This document shows positions 8,802 to 17,822 of a stretch of 64,000 bases of DNA, one piece after another. The notes under the pieces were generated by a model that saw only the letters and a list, made by a program, of their open reading frames with translations, had not been told where the DNA came from and did not search any database. The stretch spans positions 57,830 to 121,829 of the forward strand of contig NZ_JAIVKX010000020.1 of NCBI RefSeq assembly GCF_020524285.1, read 5' to 3'. This DNA comes from Alloyangia pacifica. Lineage in GTDB: Bacteria > Pseudomonadota > Alphaproteobacteria > Rhodobacterales > Rhodobacteraceae. The position numbers were made by a program, and so were the translations under genes. The first letter of the stretch is position 1, and the number at the start of each line of letters is the position of its first letter.

Positions 8802-9802
8802 GCGTAGACCTCCGGACGGTCGATCATCGCCACGGGGCTCTTCACGCCCGACGCCAGCGCGGTGACGCCCGCCTCGGCGACCACGGCCGCGGCGTATCCG
8901 TCCCAGGCCGAGGCGCCCTGCTCGGGGAAGGCCCCGCCCTGCACGAAGCGCAGGAAGGCGCGGTTCTGCTGGCGGTAGGCGTCGAAGTAGCGCCCGCGCC
9001 AGTCGGCCTCGAAGATGGTGGACTGGGTCTGCGCGCGGTCGAGCCGCGTGTAGGCCACGTGGTTCATCGAGATGCTCGCGGCCTCGCCGACAAGCTCGGC
9101 GCGCACGTCGTAGCCATAGGCGGCGTTGTTGTTGATCTCGATGGTCACCAGCTGGCCGCCCTCGGTTTCCAGAACCATGACCACCGGGGCCACCAGCGCA
9201 TCCGAGCGGGTCGGCTGGAAGGCCGAGATCGCGGTGTACTCGGTGCCGAGCACGTGGCGCACCACGTCGAACTCGTGCGGCGCGGAATTGGTGATCGCCA
9301 TGGCGCCGGTGAACTCGGCGGCGGGGGTTTCGAGGTTGCGGTGGAAGTTGTGCATCATCAGCGGGCGGCCGAGCGTGCCGGCGGCCAGCGCCGTGGTCAT
9401 CTCGACGTAGGAGGGATCGAAGCGCCGCATGAAGCCGAGCTGCACGAAGCGCGCGCCGGCGGCCTGCTCGGCCTCCATCACCGCGATGCACTCTTCGGAG
9501 GACTGCGAGAGCGGTTTTTCGCAGAGCACCTTCTTGCCTGCGCGGATGCAGGCCAGCGAGAGCGGCGCGTGGGTGAAGTCGGGGCTGGCGATGATCACCG
9601 CGTCCACGTCGGATCGGGCGATGACCCCCTCGGGATCGCTGGCCACGTCCTGCGCGCCCAGAAGGTCCGCCACCTGACGTGCCCGCGCGGCGTCCATGTC
9701 GCAGACCACCTGCAGCGCGGCGCCGGGCAGTTCCTCGGCGACGATCCTGGCGTGGTCGGCGCCCATGAGGCCGGCTCCGATGATGGCAATTCGGGTGGTC
9801 AT
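8798..9802 (-). CDS. Gfo/Idh/MocA-family dehydrogenase, inositol 2-dehydrogenase-like (copy 3)
   Basis: A 334-residue dehydrogenase with Rossmann motif GAGLMG at 9-14 and CEKP at 94-97. The SAPHEFDVVRHVLG helix supplies the catalytic His-Asp region. The ending (AMIDRPEVYA) and the internal YGYDVRAE stretch match the paralog at 4752-5759. It is the first catabolic gene after the ABC transporter genes, separated from the ATPase gene by a 112-base gap containing a strong hairpin. It is the best positional candidate for the first oxidation of the imported cyclitol or sugar. Inositol is plausible because iolC and iolD follow, but scyllo-, chiro- or other isomers are equally possible. Confidence 0.88.
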   Translation of the reverse strand: MTTRIAIIGAGLMGADHARIVAEELPGAALQVVCDMDAARARQVADLLGAQDVASDPEGVIARSDVDAVIIASPDFTHAPLSLACIRAGKKVLCEKPLSQSSEECIAVMEAEQAAGARFVQLGFMRRFDPSYVEMTTALAAGTLGRPLMMHNFHRNLETPAAEFTGAMAITNSAPHEFDVVRHVLGTEYTAISAFQPTRSDALVAPVVMVLETEGGQLVTIEINNNAAYGYDVRAELVGEAASISMNHVAYTRLDRAQTQSTIFEADWRGRYFDAYRQQNRAFLRFVQGGAFPEQGASAWDGYAAAVVAEAGVTALASGVKSPVAMIDRPEVYA

Positions 9803-9871
9803 TTTCTCAATCCACGGGGTTCAGGGATGGGAATTCTGGGGGGTGACCCGGCTGACACGGGGGCCGGGTCA

Positions 9872-9910
9872 CCAGGGGGGATGCGGTACGGGAGCTCCCG
9901 CATCCCCTGG
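9872..9910 (-). terminator. Long intercistronic hairpin between transporter and catabolic genes
   Basis: The arms CCAGG..GGATGCGG and CCGCATCCCCTGG pair over about 13 bases with a small bulge, around an 11-base loop. On the transcribed strand the hairpin follows the ATPase stop codon directly. There is no U-run, so it is more likely a partial attenuator or a 3'-end stabiliser that lets transporter and enzyme genes be expressed at different levels. Confidence 0.5.
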
Positions 9911-9914
9911 AGGC

Positions 9915-10733
9915 TCAGTGGGCGGGTGGAGGATGCCCCTCGTGAGTCTCCATGTAGCCTTCGATCGACGCTTCCAGGTCGGCCATGGACTCGCCGCCGG
10001 CCATCAGGTCGGCGATCTCCTCGCGCGACTTGTCACCCTTGCGGAAGTCCGCCGCGATGGCGCCGCGGATCAGCACCGCGAAGTGGTCGCCCACCGCCAT
10101 GGCGTGCATCACCTGGTGGGTGATGAAGATCACCGCGAGGCCGCGCCGCTTGGCTTCGTTGACGATGCGCAGCACGTGGGCGGCCTGCTTGACCCCCAGC
10201 GCGGCGGTCGGCTCGTCGAGGATCAGCACGCGGGCACCGAAGTGCACCGCCCGGGCGATGGCCAGCGACTGGCGTTCGCCGCCGGACAGGCCGCCGACCA
10301 GCCGGTCGCCGTCGGTGATCCGGGTGATGCCGAACTTCTGCACGGCATCCACGGCGATGGCATTGGCCTTCTGGCGGTCGAAGACCTTGAACGGCCCCCA
10401 GCCCTTGGTCGGCTCCGCCCCGACGAAGAAGTTCCGGCCGACGGACATCAGCGGGTAGGTGCCGCCGAACTGGTGCACCGTGGCGATGCCCATCTGCTGC
10501 GCCTGCTTGGGGTTGGAGAAGTTCACCGCCTCGCCATCCATCAGCATCTCGCCGCGGGTGGGCTTGTGCACGCCCGAGAGGGTGCGGATCAGGGTGGACT
10601 TGCCCGCGCCGTTGTCGCCGAGGAGGCAGAGCACCTCCCCTGCATGGACCTTGAGGTTGATTTCGTGAAGGACGTCGATCGGGCCGAAGCTCTTGTCGAC
10701 ATTGCGCATTTCAAGAACGGGTGCGGTCATCAC
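9915..10733 (-). CDS. Sugar ABC transporter ATP-binding protein (CUT2/FrcA-like, single ATPase domain)
   Basis: A 272-residue ATPase with Walker [10 protein letters not shown] at 39-47, signature LSGGERQ at 149-155 and Walker B VLILDEPT at 169-176. Most CUT2 sugar ATPases have two fused ATPase domains of about 500 residues; this one has a single domain, like the fructose transporter ATPase FrcA of rhizobia. Its Met start immediately follows the stop of the permease gene, so the two are translationally linked. It would drive uptake of the sugar or cyclitol whose enzymes follow in the operon. Confidence 0.92.
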   Translation of the reverse strand: MMTAPVLEMRNVDKSFGPIDVLHEINLKVHAGEVLCLLGDNGAGKSTLIRTLSGVHKPTRGEMLMDGEAVNFSNPKQAQQMGIATVHQFGGTYPLMSVGRNFFVGAEPTKGWGPFKVFDRQKANAIAVDAVQKFGITRITDGDRLVGGLSGGERQSLAIARAVHFGARVLILDEPTAALGVKQAAHVLRIVNEAKRRGLAVIFITHQVMHAMAVGDHFAVLIRGAIAADFRKGDKSREEIADLMAGGESMADLEASIEGYMETHEGHPPPAH

Positions 10734-11789
10734 TCACTTCCCCTTTTTCGAGGTCGACATCGAGGTCGCCATGTTGCGGAAGGTGTCGTTCATTAGGACC
10801 GCGATGAGCAGCATGACACCGATGATCAGCGAGCTGAGGTTGCGGTCGAAGGGCGTGTAGCCGATGCCCTGCTGGACGATGGCCAGGGTCGCGGTGCCGA
10901 AGAAGACGCCCGCCACGGTGCCGAAGCCGCCGGTCAGCAGCACCCCGCCGACAACCACCGCGATGATGCAGTTGAAGATCAGCGCGAAGTTGGTGGTGGT
11001 GGTGGCCGAGTTCGACAGGACCGTCTCGCAGACACCCGAGAGGGCAGCGGCCATGGCGGTCAGGATGAACAGCGAGATCTTCAGCTTGTCGATCGGGATG
11101 CCGGCGTTGCGGGCGCTTTCCTTGTCGCCGCCGAGCGCGAGGATCCAGTTGCCCCAGGGCGACATGTGCAGCACGTAGTAGAGCACGGCGGCAATGGCGA
11201 TCCACCAGAAGACAGAGGACTGGAAGCCCCAGAAGTGGTAGTCGCCGAAGATGAACTTCGCCACCGGCGGCGAGGTCAGCGCCTGGCTCGTGGTGTCGGT
11301 CAGCAGCAGCGACAGGAACAGCGTCAGGCCGGAGACCGCGAAGAGCGTCGCGAGGGTGACGATCAGCGAGGGCACATTGGTGCGGGTCACCAGCATGCCG
11401 TTGATCCAGCCGACCACGAAGGCGATGCCGAAGGTGATCAGCAGCCCGACGACAAAGGGCAGCCCGTAGTAGCCGCAGGCGATGGCCATCGACATCTTGG
11501 CCGCCGGCACCATGGCGCCGATCGAGATGTCGAGCTCGCCGGCGATCATCAGAAAGCCGATGGGGATGGCGATGATGCCGATGGTCGAGGCCATGTTGAC
11601 CCAGGACGAGGTGCCGAAGGGCGACAGGAAGTTCCGGTCAAACCCGAAGTACGCGAAGAAGACGAAGACCAGAACCATCCCCATGAAGGCTCCGACCTCG
11701 GGGCGGCGGAACAGGGCGCCGATGGAAAAAGACGGCGTGGCGGCGGGCCGCGCGGGTTTCGATGTCTGTGATGTGGTTTCCATGGTCAT
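10734..11789 (-). CDS. Sugar ABC transporter permease (CUT2/FrcC-like)
   Basis: A 351-residue polytopic inner-membrane protein of the BPD_transp_2 family, with about eight to ten hydrophobic segments starting near residue 30 (FMGMVLVFVFFAYFGF). Typical CUT2 landmarks are visible: AGELDISIGAMV near 104 and the VGGVLLTGGFGTVAGVFFG loop near 280. It sits between the binding protein and the ATPase genes. Together they form a FrcBCA-type importer for a monosaccharide or cyclitol. Confidence 0.92.
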   Translation of the reverse strand: MTMETTSQTSKPARPAATPSFSIGALFRRPEVGAFMGMVLVFVFFAYFGFDRNFLSPFGTSSWVNMASTIGIIAIPIGFLMIAGELDISIGAMVPAAKMSMAIACGYYGLPFVVGLLITFGIAFVVGWINGMLVTRTNVPSLIVTLATLFAVSGLTLFLSLLLTDTTSQALTSPPVAKFIFGDYHFWGFQSSVFWWIAIAAVLYYVLHMSPWGNWILALGGDKESARNAGIPIDKLKISLFILTAMAAALSGVCETVLSNSATTTTNFALIFNCIIAVVVGGVLLTGGFGTVAGVFFGTATLAIVQQGIGYTPFDRNLSSLIIGVMLLIAVLMNDTFRNMATSMSTSKKGK

Positions 11790-11858
11790 ACGGTTCTCTC
11801 TGGCAAGGGTGCAGTCTCCGCGCGGGCACCCTCGGGGTGCGCGAGCGCCGGGCGGGAC

Positions 11859-11882
11859 GTCCCGGACCTTCTGGCCCGGGAC
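11859..11882 (-). terminator. Hairpin after the binding-protein gene
   Basis: A perfect 7-base stem (GTCCCGG / CCGGGAC) with a 10-base loop lies 15 bases downstream of the stop codon of the binding-protein gene and ahead of the permease gene. Such hairpins commonly keep binding-protein mRNA more abundant than that of the downstream transporter genes. There is no U-tract. Confidence 0.45.
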
Positions 11883-11897
11883 CGAGGTCGCAGTGAC

Positions 11898-12866
11898 TTA
11901 GCGGGCGCCCTTCGACACGCCGGCGAGGGCGGTGTCGATGTTGGTGCTGTCGACGATGGCCGGGCCGGTCAGCACCGGGTCGGTGGCCAGCTCGGTGCCG
12001 AAGTCGATGTGGGCGGCGAGCATCGAGGTGGCGAGGAAGCCCTGCAGGTAGGGCTGCTGGTCGATCGCCATCTTCTGGGTGCCGGCCTTGATCCGGTCGA
12101 GCGCGGACTCGCTGAGATCGAAGGAGCCGACCATCACCCGGTCCTGCGCGCCGATCTGGCCGACCGCGTTGGTCGAGGCATCGGCGGACCAAGCGGCCAG
12201 CGAGATCACCGCGTCGATCGACTGGTCGGCGACCAGCTCGGACTTGATGGATTCCGCGGTGCCGGTGATGTCGCCGTCGAGGTTGGCCGGGGTGCGCAGG
12301 ATGAGCACTTCCGAGCCGCCTTCCTCGCCGCCTTCCTTCACGCCGGCGCAGCGGCTTTCATGGTTCACCGCGCCCGGGGTGTGGATGTGGCACAGGATCT
12401 TCTTGGCGCCCTGCTCGGCCATGTAGGCACCGCCGGCCTTGCCCGCGACGAACTCGTCGGAGCCGAAGTAGTTGATGCCCTGAACGTCCTCCTTCACGTC
12501 CTGGCCCGAGTTGTACATCATGATCTTGATGCCCTTCTCGGCGGCGGACTGCAGCGCGGGAACCTGCGCCTCGGGGACCCAGACCGGGATCGCGATGCCC
12601 TCGACGCCCTGCGCCACGGCCTGGTTGATCAGGTTCACGAGGTCCGGGCCGAAGTTGTCGTAGTTGGGCGTGCGGAGGTAGTTCACCGATCCGCCGTTTG
12701 CCTCGACCATGAGCGTCGCGTCGTCGACGCCCTTCTTGATCAGGTTGAAGAACCCGTCCTCGATCGAACCGGCGATCACCGCGATGTTCGCTGCGGAGGC
12801 CGGAATGGCGATGCCGGCGAGCACAGCGGCGCAGACCGTCGCTTTCAGGGTCTTGGTCAGTTGCAT
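11898..12866 (-). CDS. Sugar ABC transporter periplasmic substrate-binding protein (CUT2 type)
   Basis: A 322-residue periplasmic binding protein of the Peripla_BP_4 (ribose/galactose-binding) family. The start MQLTKTLKATVCAA follows a GGGAGGAAAT ribosome-binding site and opens a signal peptide ending near ASA at residue 29. The mature protein begins ANIAVIAGSIEDGFF, has the INQAVAQGVEGIAIPV segment typical of the first lobe, and ends with the TDPVLTGPAIVD strand. It is the promoter-proximal gene of the operon, facing the LacI-family regulator. The ligand is probably a cyclitol or sugar, inferred from iolC and iolD downstream. Confidence 0.92.
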   Translation of the reverse strand: MQLTKTLKATVCAAVLAGIAIPASAANIAVIAGSIEDGFFNLIKKGVDDATLMVEANGGSVNYLRTPNYDNFGPDLVNLINQAVAQGVEGIAIPVWVPEAQVPALQSAAEKGIKIMMYNSGQDVKEDVQGINYFGSDEFVAGKAGGAYMAEQGAKKILCHIHTPGAVNHESRCAGVKEGGEEGGSEVLILRTPANLDGDITGTAESIKSELVADQSIDAVISLAAWSADASTNAVGQIGAQDRVMVGSFDLSESALDRIKAGTQKMAIDQQPYLQGFLATSMLAAHIDFGTELATDPVLTGPAIVDSTNIDTALAGVSKGAR

Positions 12867-13105
12867 GCGTATTTCCTCCCTAAGGTACGTCACCGCCATG
12901 TGGCGGCAGTCAACGTCCGTTGCTCCGGTCCCGCGCTCCTCTTGCGGTGTCCCGGCGGACAAATCGGCTGGTGCGCAAAAGCCCCTCGGCCATCGCGCTT
13001 GCGTCGCGGCAGCACGCCGCGGAAAACCTGAAAAACTCCTCCATGTGACACGGCTCCTCCGCCGCATCTGCCAGGGCCTCCTCGCCGCTGACCCCTGAAC
13101 ATTGC

Positions 13106-13130
13106 CGATTGACATAAATCAGATCAATCG
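13106..13130. promoter_or_regulatory. Candidate operator in the lacI-type/ABC divergent region (inverted repeat 1)
   Basis: A perfect 7-base inverted repeat, CGATTGA and TCAATCG, separated by 11 bases, lies in the 348-base region between the binding-protein gene and the divergent LacI-family regulator. The AT content here is well above the surroundings. The spacing suits binding by a dimeric regulator. The part of the region nearer the binding-protein gene (12867-13100) shows no other clear element. Confidence 0.45.
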
Positions 13131-13137
13131 TACCAAT

Positions 13138-13155
13138 CGAAAGAGATGCATTTCG
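13138..13155. promoter_or_regulatory. Candidate operator, inverted repeat 2, next to the regulator promoter
   Basis: CGAAA and TTTCG flank an 8-base spacer, giving an 18-base dyad close in length to typical LacI-family operators. It lies 60 bases before the regulator start. Just downstream, a 10-base direct repeat (ATGAGATAAA / ATGAGACAAA) overlaps the start region of the regulator gene. The binding factor is presumably the adjacent LacI-type protein. Confidence 0.4.
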
Positions 13156-13214
13156 TATCAATCTGTCTCACCAAAAGTACCTGATGAGATAAAATGAGAC
13201 AAATGGAGCAGGTC

Positions 13215-14243
13215 ATGTCACGTCCCACAATCAAGGATCTGGCAAGGGAAGCGGGGGTCTCCGTGGCCACCGTGAACCGGGTGATCAGCGGCGCGGAATC
13301 CGTGCGACAGTCGACGCGCGAGATCGTGCTGAATGCCGCTGAAAACATTGGGTTTTACGGCCTCGGAACCATCGAGAACTCGGTCCTCCAGGGGCGCGAG
13401 ACGCACCGGCTCGCGATCCTCCTGCAGCAGGGTCACCGGGTCTTCTACCGCGGCCTCGGCAACGCCCTGATCCACGCCGCCAGCACATATGCTGGCGCAA
13501 ACATCTCATTGGAACTGGAGTATCTCGACGACCTCTCTCCGGACCACGTGGCGAACAGAATCACCGCCCTCGGACAGGCCTCGGAATCGCTTGCCGTGGT
13601 CACCGCGGAGCATCCGATGGTCTCCGACGCGATCACCGCAGTGATGGAAAACGGCGTGCCGGTCTCGGCGCTGATCGGCCCGCTCTCGGCCCGCGGCAAC
13701 GTCGGATATGTCGGACATGACAACTGGAAGAAGGGCCGGATGGCGGGCTGGGCCTTCCACAAGTGCTGCCGCACCCCGGGCAAGATCGGCATCCTGCTGG
13801 GCAACCACCGCTACCGCAACCAGGAGATCAACGAGAGCGGCTTTCGGTCCTACTTCCGCGAGCACAATGCCGACTTCGTGCTGCTGGAACCGCTGCCGAC
13901 CTTCGAGTCCGCCGCCGTCGCCCGGGAAATGACCGAGAAACTGTTCCAGGAACATCCCGACATGTGCGGGCTCTTCGTCTCCGGTGGCGGCATCACGGGC
14001 GCGCTGGCAGCGCTGCGCGAGCGCAAGCCGAACAAGGATTTCGTCTGCGTCGCCTACGAACTCTTCGACGCGACGAAGGCGGCCCTGATCGACGGGACGA
14101 TCACCATGACGCTCTCCTATCCGCTGCAGACCTTCGCGCGCGAGATCATCGAAACGATGGTGAAGGCGAAACGGATGGGCCCCGATGCGGGGGCGCAGAG
14201 GGTCAATATCGACTTCGACATCCACACCTCCGAAAACGTCTGA
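13215..14243 (+). CDS. LacI-family transcriptional regulator
   Basis: A 342-residue regulator. The N-terminal helix-turn-helix PTIKDLAREAGVSVATVNRV is followed by the hinge and a Peripla_BP sensor domain to the C-terminus. The start MSRPTIKD was chosen because GGAGCAGG lies 5 bases upstream of it and because LacI proteins begin just before the DNA-binding helices; in-frame ATGs at 13194 and 13203 are less likely. It is divergent from the iol-like ABC/catabolic operon and is the obvious local regulator. The inducer is unknown. Confidence 0.9.
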   Translation: MSRPTIKDLAREAGVSVATVNRVISGAESVRQSTREIVLNAAENIGFYGLGTIENSVLQGRETHRLAILLQQGHRVFYRGLGNALIHAASTYAGANISLELEYLDDLSPDHVANRITALGQASESLAVVTAEHPMVSDAITAVMENGVPVSALIGPLSARGNVGYVGHDNWKKGRMAGWAFHKCCRTPGKIGILLGNHRYRNQEINESGFRSYFREHNADFVLLEPLPTFESAAVAREMTEKLFQEHPDMCGLFVSGGGITGALAALRERKPNKDFVCVAYELFDATKAALIDGTITMTLSYPLQTFAREIIETMVKAKRMGPDAGAQRVNIDFDIHTSENV

Positions 14244-14250
14244 CCGCCGC

Positions 14251-14293
14251 GACCGGGTCTCGGCTTCAGATCATCCTGAAGCCTGCGCCGGTC
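14251..14293. terminator. Nested hairpin between convergent genes
   Basis: An inner perfect 8-base stem (GGCTTCAG / CTGAAGCC, 6-base loop) sits inside an outer GACCGG / CCGGTC pair. The structure fills the 48-base gap between the LacI-type gene and the convergent AtuA-like small gene, so it could serve both directions. It lacks a U-run, so Rho-independent function is uncertain. Confidence 0.5.
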
Positions 14294-14591
14294 ACAGCTC
14301 CAGCTCGAGCAGAACCGACGCAAGGCATTTGCCGTGGGCGTCGAGCGCCAGCGACCGGGTGACGCCGCCCTTCAACGCGCCGCGGATCACGAAGTTGAGC
14401 GCGTGAAGCTGCGGCAGCGCGTAGCGGGTCACATCCTCGGCCGCCACGTCTCCCATGTGGCGCGCGACCCGTTCCGGGGTGAGCGCGTCGTGGATCCGCG
14501 GCCAGTCCTCGGCGCGGTAGGCGATGACCGAGATGTTCGACACATCGCCCTTGTCGCCGGTGCGCGCATGCGCAATCTCGTGAAGTTTCAT
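14292..14591 (-). CDS. AtuA-related small ferredoxin-fold-like domain protein
   Basis: A 99-residue protein beginning MKLHEIAHARTGDKGDVSNIS. The ARTGDKGD motif and the later NFVIRGALKGGVTRSL stretch are characteristic of the small domain that is fused to the C-terminus of AtuA-like proteins in some bacteria and is a separate gene here. It ends the leftward TAXI-TRAP / AtuA operon, 36 bases after the large AtuA-like gene. It probably works as a complex with that protein. The function of the pair is not experimentally settled. Confidence 0.85.
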   Translation of the reverse strand: MKLHEIAHARTGDKGDVSNISVIAYRAEDWPRIHDALTPERVARHMGDVAAEDVTRYALPQLHALNFVIRGALKGGVTRSLALDAHGKCLASVLLELEL

Positions 14592-14627
14592 GGCCGTGTC
14601 CTTCGGCTGACCGGGATCTCGAGACGC

Positions 14628-15965
14628 TCAGGCATCGAGCGTCTCGGAAAGTTCGCTGCGCACCGTGACCGATGCGGCGGGGAGCAGCGCCGAGGCGACC
14701 GCGATGATCTCGCGGTGCGCCCGGCTGACGCCGCCACCGCCTGCGGGACCACAGAGGTAAAGGCTCTCGACCTCCTCGCCGACTCGCTGCGCGGTCTCCT
14801 GATCGGCGCAGCGCGCCGCAACGCGCAGCCGCACCTCGGCGGGCTCCGCCGCGCCGCGGGCGCCGCCGGGGGCCACCGCATCGAGACCGATGAGGTCGGC
14901 CCGCTCCTCGAGGATCCGGCTGCCCCAGTCCGACAGGCGCTGGCGCACCAGCTCGGCGGCGAGCCGCCCCCGCGCCACGCAATTGGCCCCGGCGTAGGAG
15001 ATCTGCCCCTCGCCGCGCCAGCCATCGCGGTAGCCGACGGACACCTTGAGCTCGCCCGTCGCTGGATGCCCCGTTCCACCGGTGACGCGCACCCGGTCGA
15101 TGCCGATTTCCTCGAGCTCGACCTGCGAGAAATCGGCCACCACGTCGGGCTGCATGTAGCGGGCCGGATCGTGGATCTCGTAGAGCAACTGCTCGGTACA
15201 GGTGGCGCGGCTGACCAGACCCCCGGTGCCGGGCAGCTTGGTGATCACCGCGTTGCCGTCGTCCGAGACCTCCGCCAGCGGGAAGCCGACGTCCGCGAGA
15301 TCCGGCACGTCCTTCACTCCCGGGTCGGCGAAATAGCCGCCGGTGATCTGCGCCGAGCATTCCAGCAGATGCCCGACAAGCGTGCCGCGTCCGAGCCGCA
15401 CCCAATCGTCCATCGCCCAGCCGAAGCGATGCACCAGCGGCGCAAGGAAGAGCGCCGGATCCGAGGCCCGGCCGCAGATCACGATGTCGGCCCCGGCGTC
15501 CAGCGCCTCGACGATGCCCGCGACGCCGATATAGGCATTGGCCGAGATCAGCCGCTCCCCGAGCGCCCGCGCCGGGGCGCCGGTCTCGGTCAGGATGCAA
15601 TCGCCGATGAGGGGCAGGACGTCGTCGCCGGTCACCGCCGCCACGGTCAGCGGCAGGCCCAGCTCGCGCACCACGGCGCGCGTCCGCTCGGCGGCGGCGC
15701 GGGGGTTGGCCGCGCCCATATTGGTGACGATGCGCGTACCATTGCGGGCACAGGCGGGCAGCACGGCGCGCATGCGGCGCTCGAGCAGCGGGTCGAACCC
15801 GGCCCCGGGATCGGCCAGCCGCGCCTGCTGCGCCAGCGCGATGGTGCGCTCGGCGAGGCATTCGAAGACCAGGAAGTCCAGCTCGCCGCGCTCGGCGAGA
15901 TCGACGGCGGGGGCAATGCGGTCGCCCTGGAAGCCCGCGCCGGTGCCAATGCGAACCATGCTCAT
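14628..15965 (-). CDS. AtuA-family (DUF1446) acyclic terpene utilization-like protein
   Basis: A 445-residue DUF1446 protein. Recognisable blocks are RIGTGAGFQGDRI at the start, NMGAANP, the ANAYIGVAGIVEAL segment, GRASDPALFLAPL and GGYFADPGVKDVP. AtuA is required for citronellol/geraniol catabolism in Pseudomonas, but many homologs occur beside transporters without the other atu genes, as here. It overlaps the TRAP permease stop by four bases, so translation is coupled. The substrate, perhaps a small organic or hydroxy acid imported by the TAXI system, is inference. Confidence 0.88.
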   Translation of the reverse strand: MSMVRIGTGAGFQGDRIAPAVDLAERGELDFLVFECLAERTIALAQQARLADPGAGFDPLLERRMRAVLPACARNGTRIVTNMGAANPRAAAERTRAVVRELGLPLTVAAVTGDDVLPLIGDCILTETGAPARALGERLISANAYIGVAGIVEALDAGADIVICGRASDPALFLAPLVHRFGWAMDDWVRLGRGTLVGHLLECSAQITGGYFADPGVKDVPDLADVGFPLAEVSDDGNAVITKLPGTGGLVSRATCTEQLLYEIHDPARYMQPDVVADFSQVELEEIGIDRVRVTGGTGHPATGELKVSVGYRDGWRGEGQISYAGANCVARGRLAAELVRQRLSDWGSRILEERADLIGLDAVAPGGARGAAEPAEVRLRVAARCADQETAQRVGEEVESLYLCGPAGGGGVSRAHREIIAVASALLPAASVTVRSELSETLDA

Positions 15966-17821
15966 GCCATCGCCCTCCCCTGCGCGCGGCCCACTGCGCG
16001 GGCGCCGAAGAAGATCGCCAGCGCCATGAACGGCGTGATCAGCATTGGCCAGATCGCCAGCGCGATGACCAGCAGCAGCAGCAGGATGTCGAGGCCGCGC
16101 CTGCCGGTGAGGGGCGTGCCGCTCAGCAGCGCCGGCACCGCCAGCACCAGCGCCATACCCGCGGCCGCCGCCTCGACGATCCCGACGAGGCCGCCCGACA
16201 TGGTCATGCCCGGGTAGAGCAGCAGCAGGAAGGGCACGAGGTAGGTCACCGCGCCAAGCCGCACCGCCTCGCCCGCGGCGGGCAGCCAGTTGGTATTGGC
16301 GATGCCCGAGCCGACGAAGACCGCAACGCAGACCGGCGGGGTGATCACCGAGATCGTCGCGAAGTAGAAGACGAAGAGATGCGCGGCCAGCGGGTCGACC
16401 CCCACGGCGGTCATCGCCGGGGCGAGCACCGCGGCCACCAGCACGTAGGCGGCGGTGGTCGGCAGGCCCATGCCCATGATCAGGCAGACCAGCCCGACGA
16501 TGATTGCCACCAGCACGACCGAGTCCCCGGCCATCGTGACGATCAGCGAAGACAGCGTCACGCCGATGCCGGTCATGTTGATCATCGAGACCAGCACCTG
16601 CGCCCCGGCGAGCAGCACGCCGATGATCACCATGCCCTTGCCCGCGTCCTCGAGACCGTCGATCACCCGCCCGGCCATCTCACGCGGGTTCAGCCGTCCG
16701 GCCTGGGTGGCGACGAAGGCGATCAGCAGGCCGACGACCCCGTAGAAGGCGGCGGTGGCGATCGAGCGGCCGAGCCAGATGCCGATGCCCAGCCCGCCAA
16801 GCGCGGCAAGGATCGGCAGCACCCGGCGCGGCGCGGTGATGGTTTTCCAGGCCGGCATCTCGTCCTCGGGCACCACGGCAAGCCCGCGCTGCTGCGCAAC
16901 GAAATGCACGGTGACGAAGACCGAGACGTAGAACAGGACCGCCGGAAGGATCGCGCCGACGATGATGGTGGTATAGGGAAGCCCGAGGATCTCGGCCATG
17001 ACGAAGGCCGCGGCGCCCATGATCGGCGGCGCGATCTGCCCGCCGGTGGAGGCCACTGCCTCGACCGCCGCCGCGAAGGGGCGCGGGTAGCCGAGGCGGA
17101 TCATCATCGGGATGGTGAAATTGCCGGTGGTGGCGACATTGGCCACGGCAGAGCCCGAGATCATCCCGAAAAGCCCCGAGGCGATGGTGGCGATCTTCGC
17201 CGCGCCGCCGGGCTGACGGCCGCCGAGGCGCATGGCCAGATCCATGAAGGCTTGGCCGCCGCCCGAATGCAGCAGCAGCGCGCCGAAGAGCACGAAAGCG
17301 GCGATCACCGTCGCCGCGACGCCGGTGAGCATGCCCCAGATGCCGAGATCGCCGAGGAAGATGGTCTCGGTCACGAAGGCCGCGTCGAAGCCGCGGTGCC
17401 CCAGCGCGCCCGGAAGCAGGTTGCCGAACATCGCGTAGCCGATGCCGATCAGCACCAGCACCGGGAAGATCAGCCCCACCGTGCGCCGCCCGAGCTCGAG
17501 CACCGACAGCACGAGCCCGACGGTCAGCGCCATGTCGAGCGTCGTGGCCCAGGGCAGCGTCGTCATGATTTCATCGTAGTTCCAGACCACGTAGCCGCAG
17601 GCCCCCACCGTCACCGCGCAGAGCACGAGGTCGATGGCGAGCCCGAGCGGGCGCCAGGATTTCCCGGCGCCCAGCGGGTAGAGCGCGAAACCGAGGGAGG
17701 CCACGAGGGCGAGGAAGATCGCCCGCTGGATCAGCCCCTCAAAGGGGCCGGTCGCGGCGGTGTAGAAGACGAAGGCCCCGACGAGGATCGCCAGCCCCTT
17801 CTGGACGCGCTCCAGTGTCAT
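15962..17821 (-). CDS. TRAP transporter fused permease (TAXI-type, DctQM fusion)
   Basis: A 619-residue integral membrane protein. The N-terminal part (about residues 1-150) contains the small DctQ-like membrane segments, and the rest is a DctM-type domain with many transmembrane helices. Landmarks include the MISGSAVANVATTGNFTIP block near 220 and QIAPPIMGAAAFVMAEILG near 262, both typical of TAXI-TRAP 4TM/12TM fusions. It follows the binding-protein gene after one base and overlaps the AtuA-like gene by four. It uses an ion gradient for uptake, with an unknown organic-anion substrate. Confidence 0.93.
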   Translation of the reverse strand: MTLERVQKGLAILVGAFVFYTAATGPFEGLIQRAIFLALVASLGFALYPLGAGKSWRPLGLAIDLVLCAVTVGACGYVVWNYDEIMTTLPWATTLDMALTVGLVLSVLELGRRTVGLIFPVLVLIGIGYAMFGNLLPGALGHRGFDAAFVTETIFLGDLGIWGMLTGVAATVIAAFVLFGALLLHSGGGQAFMDLAMRLGGRQPGGAAKIATIASGLFGMISGSAVANVATTGNFTIPMMIRLGYPRPFAAAVEAVASTGGQIAPPIMGAAAFVMAEILGLPYTTIIVGAILPAVLFYVSVFVTVHFVAQQRGLAVVPEDEMPAWKTITAPRRVLPILAALGGLGIGIWLGRSIATAAFYGVVGLLIAFVATQAGRLNPREMAGRVIDGLEDAGKGMVIIGVLLAGAQVLVSMINMTGIGVTLSSLIVTMAGDSVVLVAIIVGLVCLIMGMGLPTTAAYVLVAAVLAPAMTAVGVDPLAAHLFVFYFATISVITPPVCVAVFVGSGIANTNWLPAAGEAVRLGAVTYLVPFLLLLYPGMTMSGGLVGIVEAAAAGMALVLAVPALLSGTPLTGRRGLDILLLLLVIALAIWPMLITPFMALAIFFGARAVGRAQGRAMA

Positions 17822-17822
17822 G

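Noticed and set aside
14334..16217. Rightward open frame of 627 codons opposite the AtuA operon
   Set aside because: It is antisense to well-supported AtuA and TRAP genes and its translation is a low-complexity Arg/His/Gly-rich shadow caused by high GC at third positions.
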